Of a DNA stretch of 64,000 nucleotides, positions 24,202-33,026 are shown piece by piece. The notes beneath the pieces were generated by a model. That model did no database searches and had not been told where the DNA came from. It saw only the letters and a list, made by a program, of their open reading frames with translations. The number at the start of each line of letters is the position of its first letter. Positions within the stretch are counted from its first letter, which is position 1. The stretch is taken from assembly GCA_018434355.1 (NCBI GenBank), contig JAHDPL010000007.1, positions 301,557-365,556 of the forward strand, read 5' to 3'. Source of the stretch: Sporomusaceae bacterium (lineage in GTDB: Bacteria > Bacillota > Negativicutes > UBA1444). Both the position numbers and the translations under genes were made by a program.

Positions 24202-26018
24202 ATGCGTTTGAACAACTTGGCCAGATCTTGTTCACTGAAGCGAATCAGTGTCGGTCTGCCGTGAGGACAGGAATAAGGCCGCGGTGTCTTGAGCAAATCG
24301 TCAAGCAGGCCCTGCATCTGCTGCTGGTTCAGATTTTGACCGAAGCGCACCGCCATATGGCAGGCTGCCGTTTCGATCCAGAGTTTGCGCAGCGCTTCGA
24401 TATCGGGAATTTTATATGACTGCGCCGCAGACAGAATCTGCCGGAACAGTGAACGCGCTTCGGACGGCGGGATGTGGGTCGGCAGCTCCGATAAGCGAAC
24501 CGAAGTTGGTCCCACCCAATCGAAAATGAAGCCCAGCCCTGCCAACTCAGCGGCGAAGCTTTCAGCCGCCTGCACTTCCAGCGGATCAAGGTCCAATACA
24601 TCAGGAATCAATAAGGTCTGGAAATGTGAAGGGCTTTGCTGACTCGACAGCAGGTCGAACAGAATCCGCTCATGCGCGGCATGTTGGTCGACGATATAGA
24701 GACAGTCCCCATCGCTTGCCAAAATGTAACACTGGCGGAATTGGCAAAGTGCTGTCAGTTTTGGCGTGACCTGCGTGGCGGGCAGTTCTGCGACAACAGG
24801 TTCTGCTGTCGCCGCTGAAACGGAAGGTGCTGATACTTCAACATTATGTCCGACTGTCACTGCCGATTCAGGTTTCTCAGACTCATTTTCAGTCCGTGTC
24901 CAGGCAATGGAGGTCTGCCTGTGTGACGCCTCCAAACTAGGCAACGATTCTTGCACATAACTTGACTGGTATGCAGGGCGGTAGTTCGCATGGTCGAAGG
25001 CGGCCGCAGCTTCTGTCGGATGCTCCGGTGCGTACAGGACATTCTTCAGCGCTGCATGGATCGCGCGAAACAGCGCCCGCTCATCCTGAAACTTGACTTC
25101 GGCTTTTTGCGGATGCACATTGACATCAATCTGTTGCGCCGAGATTTCGATATGCAGGGAAACCAATGGGTAACTGCCGTTCGGCAACAGCGTCTGATAG
25201 GCGGTATCGACCGCCCGATTGAGCATCCGGCTGCCGATCACCCGCCGATTGACCGTAAACGTCTGCCATTGCCGTGAACCCTTGCGGACTGAAGGCCGGG
25301 CGGCATAACCGCTGATGCGTATATCCGCTTCCGTATGATCGACGGCAAACAACTGGGCGAAAGTGTCCGGTCCGTACAGCGCGGAAAGCGTGTCCGCCAA
25401 CCGACCGGTTCCCGGCGTCTGCAGACTGGTCCGCCCATTGTTGATCAGACGGAACACGACATCCGGCCGCGCAATGGCCAGTCGGACCACGATGTCGTGA
25501 ATGTGCGCGCTCTCGGCAGCAGCGGTCTTCATGAATTTGAGCCTGGGCGGCGTATTGAAGAACAGATCGCTGACCAACACCACTGTACCGACTTCGGCGC
25601 CGCATTCCACCACGTCCTGTAACTGACCGCCACTGATATCCAATCGCGTGCCAAGCGGACTGCCGGATTGACGGCTGATCAGGCTGAATTTGGCGACAGA
25701 GGCGATACTGGGCAACGCTTCGCCGCGAAATCCCATTGATTCCACAGTGAACAAATCGTCCGAGCTACGGATCTTGCTTGTGGCGTGACGCAACACTGCC
25801 AAGCGGACATCTTGCTCCGACATGCCGCAGCCGTCATCGGTTACGCGGATTTTTCCCACGCCGCCGGCCTCGATTTCCACTTCGATCCGACTGGCCCCGG
25901 CGTCGAGTGAGTTCTCCACCAATTCTTTGACAACCGAAGACGGTCGGTCAATCACTTCTCCGGCGGCTATCTTGTTGATCGACGTATCGTCGAGCAGGCG
26001 GATTTTGGGTTCAGTCAC
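24198..26018 (-). CDS. mutL: DNA mismatch repair protein MutL
   Basis: 606 residues with a GTG start overlapping mutS. GHKL ATPase motifs are ENSLDAGASRIEVE, DDGCGM and GFRGEALPSIASVA. The C-terminal domain has DQHAAHERILFD, ACHMAVRFGQ and CPHGRPT, the set found in endonuclease-active MutL. In the metal motif DQHAxxExxxxE the last Glu is Asp here, a conservative change. MutL links MutS recognition to strand incision. Confidence 0.97.
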   Translation of the reverse strand: MTEPKIRLLDDTSINKIAAGEVIDRPSSVVKELVENSLDAGASRIEVEIEAGGVGKIRVTDDGCGMSEQDVRLAVLRHATSKIRSSDDLFTVESMGFRGEALPSIASVAKFSLISRQSGSPLGTRLDISGGQLQDVVECGAEVGTVVLVSDLFFNTPPRLKFMKTAAAESAHIHDIVVRLAIARPDVVFRLINNGRTSLQTPGTGRLADTLSALYGPDTFAQLFAVDHTEADIRISGYAARPSVRKGSRQWQTFTVNRRVIGSRMLNRAVDTAYQTLLPNGSYPLVSLHIEISAQQIDVNVHPQKAEVKFQDERALFRAIHAALKNVLYAPEHPTEAAAAFDHANYRPAYQSSYVQESLPSLEASHRQTSIAWTRTENESEKPESAVTVGHNVEVSAPSVSAATAEPVVAELPATQVTPKLTALCQFRQCYILASDGDCLYIVDQHAAHERILFDLLSSQQSPSHFQTLLIPDVLDLDPLEVQAAESFAAELAGLGFIFDWVGPTSVRLSELPTHIPPSEARSLFRQILSAAQSYKIPDIEALRKLWIETAACHMAVRFGQNLNQQQMQGLLDDLLKTPRPYSCPHGRPTLIRFSEQDLAKLFKRI

Positions 26019-28600
26019 AGTTTTCCCGCCTCCTGTTTCGCCTGGACGGTCAATTTATGCAAAATATTCAGCGCTTCAAGCGGAGTAAGCGTCAACGTAT
26101 CAAGCGCGGTCAGCTCATCGGACAGAATGGACTGAAACAGCGATCCCATTGGCGCAGGCTCGACCGTCTTCTCTTGACGCGGCGTCTGACAGGTCGCTTC
26201 CGCCTCGATCTGGACCAGCAGTTGTTGCGAGCGTTCGACGACTCTTGCCGGTAGGCCGGCCAGTTTGGCGACATGGATTCCATAGCTTTTGTCCGCGCCG
26301 CCGGGGATGACCCGTCGCAGGAAGACGACATCGTTGCCCCGTTCTTTCACAGCCATCGAGAAATTTTGAATCGCCGGTCTCCATTCGGCCAGACAAGTCA
26401 GCTCGTGGTAATGGGTGGCAAAAATTGTTTTGGCATGAATCCGTTCTTTGATATATTCCACAACGGCCCGGGCGATGCTCATACCGTCAAAAGTGCTGGT
26501 ACCGCGGCCGATTTCATCCAGAATCACCAAGCTGCGTGACGTGGCGTTCTTTAAGATTTGCGATACTTCCGTCATTTCCAGCATAAAGGTCGATTGTCCT
26601 GTTGCCAGGTCGTCACTGGCCCCCACCCGGGTAAAAATCCGGTCGACCGGAGAAATCTCAGCTTCTTTTGCCGGGATGAACGAGCCGGCCTGCGCCATCA
26701 GGGTCAATAAGGCAACCTGGCGCATATAGGTCGATTTGCCGGCCATATTCGGCCCGGTCAGAATCATGATTTCACATTCGCGCGAATCCAACAGCGTATC
26801 GTTCGGAACGAAAATCTCTCCGGCCAATAAACGTTCGACCACCGGATGGCGGCCTTCGCGAATTACGATGCGTTGGTCTTCGGTCATCATCGGTCGGACA
26901 TAGCGGTATTGGGCAGCGGCTTCGGCCAGCGACAGCAGGCAGTCAAGCACCGCCAGGCAGCGGGCCGTTGTCTGGATCTCCGTCAATCGCTGCTTTACAA
27001 AATCCCGCAGCTGCAGGAACAGATGATGTTCAAGGTTGACGATTTTTTCCTGTGCACCGAGGATTTTGGTTTCAAAATCCTTGAGTTCTGGCGTAATATA
27101 ACGCTCGGCATTGACCAAGGTTTGTTTGCGGACGTAATTGGCCGGCACTGCCGTGGTATTGGCATGCGTTACCTCGATATAGTAACCGAACACTTTGTTG
27201 TAGCTGATCTTAAGCGACTTGATGCCGGTACTCTCTTTTTCTCGCGCTTCCATGTCCTGTACCCATTGCCTGCTGTCACGCGACAAACTGCGCAATTCAT
27301 CCAGTTCCAGATCATAGCCGTCGCGGATGAAGCCGCCTTCGCGGATCGAAAAAGGCGGAGAATCGGTTATGGCGGCCCGAATCAGATCGGCGCAGTCGGT
27401 ATGGGTTTGCATGTTGAATCCGGTGTCAAGCAGTAGCGGCGAGCCCAGTCCGCACAGACACTGTTTCAATTCCGGCAATATTTCGAACGAACTGCGCAGC
27501 GCCGTAAGATCACGCGCATTTGCAGTGCCGACCTCTATGCGGGTGAGGATTCGTTCCAGGTCATACACCGACTTCAGCGATTCGCGCAAAGCGCTGCGTA
27601 CACGAGGCTTCTCGACCATTTCGCCGACCGCATCATGCCGCCGGCGAATCTCAAGCAGATTCAACAGTGGCGATTCCAGCCACTGCCGCAGTAACCGCCC
27701 GCCCATCGCAGTAACCGTAAAATCGAGCACGGCAAGCAAACTACCGCGTTTTCCGCCTTCCCTCATGTTGCGGCTGATTTCCAGATTGCGCAAGGTGGTA
27801 CCGTCAAGCAACAAGAAGTCCTGCGGGTTAAACCGGGTTAACCGGTTGATGTGGCTGAGATCCGATTTCAAGGTCTGATGCAGATACTGTAACAAGCGGG
27901 AGATTGCAATCACAGCAACGGGTTCCGCAGGAATGTCATTGCAGGAAAAATGTTTTGCCAACAACTCATCTGTCGACGCTGACTCCTCGGCGATAAAAGT
28001 AGTCAACGTGCAATTTGCCAACCGCGTTTGCAAGAAACTGTTCACTTCTGTCCAGCGTTCCAGCTTGCCGGTGAGGATCAGTTCAGCCGGCGCCAGACGG
28101 GAAAGCTGATTCAACAGTGCCGCATAGCGATCGGCGCCTTTGTACAGGCTCCAAACGCATTCGCCGGTAGAGATGTCGATTGCGACCAAACCCAGCTCCG
28201 CTTCCTGTTCAGCGATTAATACGAGAAAATTGTTGCCGCGTTCCGACAAAACCGACTCGTAGAGAATTGTTCCCGGCGTGATGATCCGCACGACTTCCCG
28301 CTTGACGATGCCCTTGGCCAGCTTGGGATCTTCCACCTGTTCGCAAATCGCCACACGATATCCTTTGGCAATCAACCTGGCTATATAGCCTTCCACAGCA
28401 TGATAGGGCACCCCGCACATCGGGACCCGGTTTCCGCTGCCAGCTTCACGTGAAGTCAGGGTGATTTCCAGTTCCCTCGCCGCTAGTTCCGCATCGTCAA
28501 AAAAAAGTTCATAAAAGTCGCCCAGACGAAACATCAGCAAATCTTGCGGATGTTGCCGTTTAACCTCCCGATACTGTTCCATCATCGGCGTATAATTCAC
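26015..28600 (-). CDS. mutS: DNA mismatch recognition ATPase MutS
   Basis: 861 residues, the normal MutS1 length. The mismatch-reading Phe-x-Glu is in MFRLGDFYELFFDDA near residue 36. The ATPase has Walker A TGPNMAGKSTYMRQ, Walker B LVILDEIGRGTSTFDG and ATHYHEL. A C-terminal tetramerisation-like tail is present. It begins 3 bases after miaB and overlaps mutL. Confidence 0.98.
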   Translation of the reverse strand: MNYTPMMEQYREVKRQHPQDLLMFRLGDFYELFFDDAELAARELEITLTSREAGSGNRVPMCGVPYHAVEGYIARLIAKGYRVAICEQVEDPKLAKGIVKREVVRIITPGTILYESVLSERGNNFLVLIAEQEAELGLVAIDISTGECVWSLYKGADRYAALLNQLSRLAPAELILTGKLERWTEVNSFLQTRLANCTLTTFIAEESASTDELLAKHFSCNDIPAEPVAVIAISRLLQYLHQTLKSDLSHINRLTRFNPQDFLLLDGTTLRNLEISRNMREGGKRGSLLAVLDFTVTAMGGRLLRQWLESPLLNLLEIRRRHDAVGEMVEKPRVRSALRESLKSVYDLERILTRIEVGTANARDLTALRSSFEILPELKQCLCGLGSPLLLDTGFNMQTHTDCADLIRAAITDSPPFSIREGGFIRDGYDLELDELRSLSRDSRQWVQDMEAREKESTGIKSLKISYNKVFGYYIEVTHANTTAVPANYVRKQTLVNAERYITPELKDFETKILGAQEKIVNLEHHLFLQLRDFVKQRLTEIQTTARCLAVLDCLLSLAEAAAQYRYVRPMMTEDQRIVIREGRHPVVERLLAGEIFVPNDTLLDSRECEIMILTGPNMAGKSTYMRQVALLTLMAQAGSFIPAKEAEISPVDRIFTRVGASDDLATGQSTFMLEMTEVSQILKNATSRSLVILDEIGRGTSTFDGMSIARAVVEYIKERIHAKTIFATHYHELTCLAEWRPAIQNFSMAVKERGNDVVFLRRVIPGGADKSYGIHVAKLAGLPARVVERSQQLLVQIEAEATCQTPRQEKTVEPAPMGSLFQSILSDELTALDTLTLTPLEALNILHKLTVQAKQEAGKL

Positions 28601-28603
28601 AGG

Positions 28604-29938
28604 TTAGTCCTTCCTTTCGACGACCGCTTCGCCCCGAAGCAAGAATGTTTGGGCTGACATGATCTGAAGCAGGCGAGTATTGCCGGGAAAATCTGCTGGC
28701 GTGGCAGGCCAGAGCACGATTTTGTTTTGCCGGGTCCGGCCCGAAAATACTGAGGGATCTGTTTTGCTGGGACCATCGGCAAGGACTTCGACCGATTTGC
28801 CGACCCAATACTGATTAGCCGCCAGACTGATGCTGTTCTGCAAATCCATCAGGCGCTTAAGCCGGGATTTTTTGATTGCCAGAGGGATCTGTTCTTCCAT
28901 GGTTGCGGCAGGTGTGCCGGAACGTTTGGAGTACAGGAATGTAAAAGCCGCATCAAATTTAATCTCGGCCATGAACGCCAGCGTTTGTTCAAACATCTCG
29001 TCGGTCTCGCCGGGGAACCCCACGATGATATCTGTGGTGATGCTGATATCGGGGATGGCGGAGCGTAGCTGTCCGATGTGGCGTCGATACGTTTCAGTCG
29101 AATAGTGTCGATTCATTCGCTGCAATATTTCATCACAGCCAGACTGCACCGGCAAATGCAAATGCTCGCAGATGTTTTTGCCTGAGGCCATGACTTCAAT
29201 CAGTTCAGCACCAAAATCTTTCGGATGCGATGTCATGAAACGAATTCGCGGGATTCCTGCTTCGCGGTCGATCTTTTGCAACAAACGGGGAAAGTTCCAG
29301 TTGTCAGGCAAATTTTTTCCATACGAATTGACATTTTGTCCGAGCAAGGTTATTTCCTGACCGCCGGCTCGGGCAAAAGCCTGCGCTTCCGCTAAAACCA
29401 TATCGAACGGGCGACTGCGTTCACTGCCCCGGACATAGGGAACGATGCAGTAGCTGCAATAATTGTCGCAACCGTACATGATAGGAATCCAGGCGCTGAT
29501 CCCCTGATGTTTCTTTTGTCCAGCTTCCTGCCCCAGCCCATCATCATCAAACATGCCTGATTCCAGCAATTTCTTTTTCGGCTGGGCATCTTGCAGAATA
29601 TCGGCCAGTCGATCGATATTTTGCGTGCCCAGTACGATGTTTACGTGCGGCGCCCGGCGAAAAATCGACTGCTGGTCCTTTTGCGCCATACAACCGGCAA
29701 TAATGATGATGGTAGCTGGATTTTGTTCCTTGATATGCTTCAAGGCGCCAATATGTCCCCAGATTCGGCTTTCGGCGCTTTCGCGCACGCAGCAGGTGTT
29801 AATCACGATAATGTCGGCATTGCCGTGCTGATCGCAATGAACATAGCCCAAGCTTTCCAGCTGGCCTGCTATCCGCTCGGAATCGCTCTGATTCATCTGG
29901 CAGCCAAAGCTTTCAATAAAATAGGTCTGAGTTTTCAT
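28604..29938 (-). CDS. miaB: tRNA-2-methylthio-N6-dimethylallyladenosine synthase MiaB
   Basis: 444 residues. The N-terminal methylthiotransferase domain has ESFGCQMNQSDSE and NTCCVRESAE plus a third Cys in IAGCMAQKD. The radical SAM cluster motif is CDNYCSYCIVPYVRG. A C-terminal TRAM domain follows. It methylthiolates i6A37 produced by MiaA. It heads the miaB-mutS-mutL series, with GGAAAGGA before the ATG. Confidence 0.97.
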   Translation of the reverse strand: MKTQTYFIESFGCQMNQSDSERIAGQLESLGYVHCDQHGNADIIVINTCCVRESAESRIWGHIGALKHIKEQNPATIIIIAGCMAQKDQQSIFRRAPHVNIVLGTQNIDRLADILQDAQPKKKLLESGMFDDDGLGQEAGQKKHQGISAWIPIMYGCDNYCSYCIVPYVRGSERSRPFDMVLAEAQAFARAGGQEITLLGQNVNSYGKNLPDNWNFPRLLQKIDREAGIPRIRFMTSHPKDFGAELIEVMASGKNICEHLHLPVQSGCDEILQRMNRHYSTETYRRHIGQLRSAIPDISITTDIIVGFPGETDEMFEQTLAFMAEIKFDAAFTFLYSKRSGTPAATMEEQIPLAIKKSRLKRLMDLQNSISLAANQYWVGKSVEVLADGPSKTDPSVFSGRTRQNKIVLWPATPADFPGNTRLLQIMSAQTFLLRGEAVVERKD

Positions 29939-29974
29939 AACCGGTCCTTTCCATTTGAGTTATCGAACACAAAT

Positions 29975-30002
29975 GTGCTCTACCGAAAATCCGGCAGAGC
30001 AC
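29975..30002 (-). terminator. Hairpin downstream of the TSUP gene pair
   Basis: GTGCTCT (29975-29981) pairs with AGAGCAC (29996-30002), and CCG/CGG pairs extend it. The minus-strand tail is ATTTGTG, a weak U-tract. It probably ends the TSUP transcript before miaB. Confidence 0.6.
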
Positions 30003-30021
30003 GAACAGTGAACATGTGGAA

Positions 30022-30405
30022 TCACGATTTGGATTCATTTTTTGCCTTTGCCGGCAAGATCATGCGAATACTGGAATAAACGACCAGCACTCCGAAAATG
30101 CGCTTTAACACCACGCCGTCAATCAACTGAACCATGTTCGAACTGAGTAAACTGCCGGCAATCGAACCAGCAGCAAGTAATAACGCAGTCCGATATTCAA
30201 ACAGGTTGGCCTTGCGTAATTTCAGGATCGCCACCATTACTGTCGGAATAATCACCAGCATTGAGATGCCTTGCGCCAGATGCTGAGATACTCCCAATAG
30301 CAGGACCATCATCGGCACCATGACCACGCCGCCGCCCACGCCCATGATTCCTGTGAGGATTCCGGCGCCAAAACCCAGCACGACGATAAATAGAAAACTA
30401 AGCAT
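30022..30405 (-). CDS. Half-size TSUP (TauE/SafE-type) permease subunit B
   Basis: About 127 residues with four hydrophobic segments and the TSUP glycine motif TGIMGVGGGVVMVPMM near the N-terminus. The usual TauE/SafE protein is about 250 residues with two such four-helix halves; this gene encodes one. ATG at 30405 overlaps the stop of the upstream half gene. TSUP proteins export or import small organic sulfur anions or other organic anions. The two products probably assemble as a heterodimer. Confidence 0.8.
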   Translation of the reverse strand: MLSFLFIVVLGFGAGILTGIMGVGGGVVMVPMMVLLLGVSQHLAQGISMLVIIPTVMVAILKLRKANLFEYRTALLLAAGSIAGSLLSSNMVQLIDGVVLKRIFGVLVVYSSIRMILPAKAKNESKS

Positions 30406-30761
30406 CACCACACCATCCGCAAGCCGACCAACAATAGCATCACGCCAAAATATCGCTTCAGCTGATGCGCCGGAATTCGTTTCAAAAAGTGTGCGCCGAT
30501 GGCAGCGCCAGCCATCGCGCCGATGGCCAGACTAAAAGCCATCATGTAATCCAAGTTTTGATGCTGACTATAAACAAAGCTGCCGGCGATTGCTGTCGGC
30601 AATACCACCAGCAACGAAGTGGCGTGCGCCGAATGCTGCGGAATTGCCAGATAACCCACCATGATCGGGACGAGAAATATACCGCCCCCCACTCCCAGCA
30701 AACCGCTCAGGATACCGATGCCAAAACCGATGGCCAACAACTTTACATCACGGGTCGACAA
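30405..30761 (-). CDS. Half-size TSUP (TauE/SafE-type) permease subunit A
   Basis: 118 residues from a TTG. Four hydrophobic segments and SGLLGVGGGIFLVPIMV near the N-terminus mark it as a single TSUP repeat, homologous to the next gene. The stop overlaps the downstream start, so the pair is translationally coupled. A frameshift splitting one full-length gene is unlikely, because both proteins begin with the same repeat motif at the same distance from their starts and each has a complete end. Confidence 0.8.
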   Translation of the reverse strand: MSTRDVKLLAIGFGIGILSGLLGVGGGIFLVPIMVGYLAIPQHSAHATSLLVVLPTAIAGSFVYSQHQNLDYMMAFSLAIGAMAGAAIGAHFLKRIPAHQLKRYFGVMLLLVGLRMVW

Positions 30762-30776
30762 CAGATCACCTTCTTA

Positions 30777-31127
30777 TCAGAGGTCCGTTTCCGAGGCGTT
30801 TTGTTCCTCCATGAAACTTCGATATTTGTCATAAATAATCCGCAATGATGTCATAATTGCTTTTTTCGCGCTGCCCTGATATTGCTTGTCAATAATCCGC
30901 AAAACCGTTTCGGGTCCGTTTTTCAACGAGTGTCCCAATAAAGTATTGGACACATACTTTCTGGCAACTGACGTAGCCAACGTGCAATCTGCTTCGACAA
31001 TTTCGCCAGTATCAACCCGAACAACAAGAATGACTCCGATCACTTTGTACATTTCACTCGCAGTGATTCCCACCGGAAGTTTTGCGTACCCGGAAAAAAG
31101 AACTAAACCGTCATCATTAGCTGCCAA
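30777..31127 (-). CDS. DUF3870 family protein
   Basis: About 116 residues from the TTG at 31127 behind GGAGGAAGAGG; the ORF extends to a GTG at 31151 that itself forms part of that site. The sequence (LVLFSGYAKLPVGITASEMY, VVRVDTGEIVEADCTLATSV, AKKAIMTSLRIIYDKY) matches the DUF3870 family as I remember it. The function is unknown. It lies between the P-loop/Asp23 gene and the TSUP pair. Confidence 0.65.
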   Translation of the reverse strand: MAANDDGLVLFSGYAKLPVGITASEMYKVIGVILVVRVDTGEIVEADCTLATSVARKYVSNTLLGHSLKNGPETVLRIIDKQYQGSAKKAIMTSLRIIYDKYRSFMEEQNASETDL

Positions 31128-31151
31128 GTTCCACCTCTTCCTCCTTTCCAC

Positions 31152-31988
31152 CTATATTTTTTGATTGACCACGATTCCCTGTACATATATGTTGACGTCG
31201 CTTACGGTCATCCAGGTCATGTATTCGACTTGCGTCTTGATCCGATCCTGGGCCGCATGGACGACCTCGGGTATATTAACTCCATAGCGCACAGTCACAT
31301 TTAATTTTAACACCAAACCTCGTTCGGGGTTTTCCATATTTTTGACCGTAATCCGGCTAACCGCAACCAATGCAGGATCTTTTAACAGTTCTTCGCGAAC
31401 GATCATTGCCACAGCTCGTTCGGTGATGATCAATTTACCGAATACGGAAAACCGATTGGGCCTGACGACCGAAACTTCGCCGAAATGATAACGCGGTTGC
31501 CGAGGCGTTTTATTGAACAGACGCATCGGATCAATCATGAAATTTGGGAAGTGCGGCTGCAATTCGATTTTTGGCACCGGCACGATATGCTTGTTCTGCG
31601 TAAGGCGTGTTTCCCGGGCTTTCATTATCGCAGCCGGGGTCGATACATCCTGGATACGGATGACTTTTGATACCGGAGGAAGCTGCAACGCATGAACAAT
31701 TCGGTCGACCATATTACGTGAAGTTCCCAGAACCAATACTTTTGAAACATTTAACTGTTGCAGAGCATCGCGAACTTGCTGCGCATGTTCTTCGTCAATA
31801 AAAATAGCCTTTTTGACGGAACGTATCTTGTTGGCTTCATATTTGGCAGAAGAACCGGCAATGATTCTATTGTCTTTGATTAGGATTCCGTCGTCAATCA
31901 GTACGTCGGCGCCGCAATCATGCGCCACTTTTGAAGCCCGATGGCTTTTCCCGGTACCTGTCGGCCCGATGAAAGCAATTACTTCCAA
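31152..31988 (-). CDS. P-loop NTPase fused to an Asp23/Gls24-like domain
   Basis: About 278 residues from the TTG at 31988, which has GGAGGG seven bases upstream. The N-terminal half has a Walker A motif GPTGTGKS at residues 8-15 and a CGADVLIDDGILIKDNRIIA segment resembling a small nucleotide-binding domain. The C-terminal 105 residues resemble Asp23/Gls24 (YloU-like) proteins: GKLIITERAVAMIV, VRYGVNIPEVVHAAQDRIK, MTVSDVNIYVQGI. Asp23 proteins are cell-envelope stress or scaffold proteins. The combination is unusual. It follows spoVS, with a terminator between them. Confidence 0.7.
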   Translation of the reverse strand: MEVIAFIGPTGTGKSHRASKVAHDCGADVLIDDGILIKDNRIIAGSSAKYEANKIRSVKKAIFIDEEHAQQVRDALQQLNVSKVLVLGTSRNMVDRIVHALQLPPVSKVIRIQDVSTPAAIMKARETRLTQNKHIVPVPKIELQPHFPNFMIDPMRLFNKTPRQPRYHFGEVSVVRPNRFSVFGKLIITERAVAMIVREELLKDPALVAVSRITVKNMENPERGLVLKLNVTVRYGVNIPEVVHAAQDRIKTQVEYMTWMTVSDVNIYVQGIVVNQKI

Positions 31989-32021
31989 TCCTCTGCCCTC
32001 CCGACAGGAATTTTCTGTTGA

Positions 32022-32054
32022 TAAAGAACGGGACCTGTCTGTTGCCAAGTCCCG
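32022..32054 (-). terminator. Terminator after spoVS
   Basis: CGGGACCTG (32030-32038) and CAAGTCCCG (32046-32054) form a stem whose minus-strand tail is TTCTTTA. It overlaps the last codons before the next gene and probably ends the spoVS transcript. Confidence 0.7.
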
Positions 32055-32064
32055 CTTCCAAGCA

Positions 32065-32325
32065 CTATCTCGGCTCAACAATCAGTTTGATGGCGGTTTT
32101 TTCTTCTCCGTCAATTAATATGTCCGTAAAGGCGGGAATAAAAATCAAATCAATTCCCTGCGGAGCAACGAACCCTCTGGCGATTGCCACTGCCTTGGCA
32201 GCCTGGTTCAAAGCTCCCGCGCCAATCACCTGCATTTCGGCCGAGCCCTGTTCCCTGATTACACCGGCCAGTGCACCGGCAACCGAATTGGGGTTCGATT
32301 TTGCAGATACTTTTAAGACTGCCAT
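32065..32325 (-). CDS. spoVS: Stage V sporulation protein S
   Basis: 86 residues, matching SpoVS over its whole length (KVSAKSNPNSVAGALAGVIR, EMQVIGAGALNQAAKAVAIARG, PAFTDILIDGEEKTAIKL). It is an Alba-like small protein needed for late sporulation in Bacillus. Its presence supports an endospore-forming relative, although SpoVS also occurs outside sporeformers. The upstream region has a SigH-type promoter candidate. Confidence 0.95.
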   Translation of the reverse strand: MAVLKVSAKSNPNSVAGALAGVIREQGSAEMQVIGAGALNQAAKAVAIARGFVAPQGIDLIFIPAFTDILIDGEEKTAIKLIVEPR

Positions 32326-32354
32326 CCGACGGGTTCTCCTTCCGTAATGCTGTC

Positions 32355-32394
32355 ATTATATTTTTTGTTCGTCGGAGCAAGAAAAAAATCCTGC
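32355..32394 (-). promoter_or_regulatory. SigH-like promoter plus SigA -10 upstream of spoVS
   Basis: Read on the minus strand, GCAGGATTT (32394-32386) is followed after 12 bases by GACGAAC (32373-32367), fitting the SigH pattern RnAGGAwWW-N11/12-RnnGAAT with one mismatch. A TATAAT (32360-32355) lies just downstream. In B. subtilis spoVS is under SigH control. Confidence 0.6.
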
Positions 32395-32396
32395 AT

Positions 32397-32930
32397 TTAT
32401 TTACTGAATACTAAAACTCGACCATTTTCGCGTAACGCAGTAAGGTTTTTCGGTGTAGGCTGATATTTTACACTCTCCAGAATGCTGTCGATAAAATCAT
32501 CCGGAATGCCGATTTCATCGATCACTTCGGCGATCATTTCCGATTCATCAAGCAATATCCGGTCTCTGAAGTGCTCCGACAGCAAAGTGATAATCAATGA
32601 CAGCTCATCCTTTGTCAGGCTGGACAAGTCTCGCCCGATGGACAGCAGGCAGAATCGTTCATAGGGCTGTTTTGTTTCTATCCGGCATACCGTAGGCGAT
32701 TGTCTGGTTATGTGGTGATAGGCGCGCAGACTGTTGACCATCTGTTGCTGAAAATTTTCGATTTCTTCCGCAGTTACAGATTGCGCCAACATGAAATTGA
32801 GCCACAGAACTTGTTTTTTGGAATCGATTTTTACAGTGCCGATTTGAGGAAATCGAACCATTATCGAAATTAATAGACTTACACTGTCAGAGTCGCGAGA
32901 CTCTGACAAGCTTACTCTAGCTGTTTTCAT
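32397..32930 (-). CDS. Hypothetical protein downstream of rny
   Basis: About 177 residues from the ATG at 32930 (AATAAGG close upstream); the ORF reaches 33017 but crosses the rny terminator. I do not recognise the family. It is a soluble alpha/beta-looking protein without signal or membrane segments (ISIMVRFPQIGTVKIDSKKQ, acidic LLDESEMIAEVIDEIGIPDD). It sits between rny and spoVS on the same strand. Confidence 0.6.
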   Translation of the reverse strand: MKTARVSLSESRDSDSVSLLISIMVRFPQIGTVKIDSKKQVLWLNFMLAQSVTAEEIENFQQQMVNSLRAYHHITRQSPTVCRIETKQPYERFCLLSIGRDLSSLTKDELSLIITLLSEHFRDRILLDESEMIAEVIDEIGIPDDFIDSILESVKYQPTPKNLTALRENGRVLVFSK

Positions 32931-32964
32931 CCTTATTCGCCTCTTTTCATCAACCCAAAAATCC

Positions 32965-32991
32965 GGAAACGACCTATGAAAGGTCGTTTCC
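32965..32991 (-). terminator. Terminator after rny
   Basis: GGAAACGACCT (32965-32975) pairs perfectly with AGGTCGTTTCC (32981-32991) around a 5-base loop; the minus-strand tail is GGATTTTTGG. Confidence 0.85.
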
Positions 32992-33026
32992 AAATCATTT
33001 AGTCTATCCGAAAGCAAGGGGTATTC

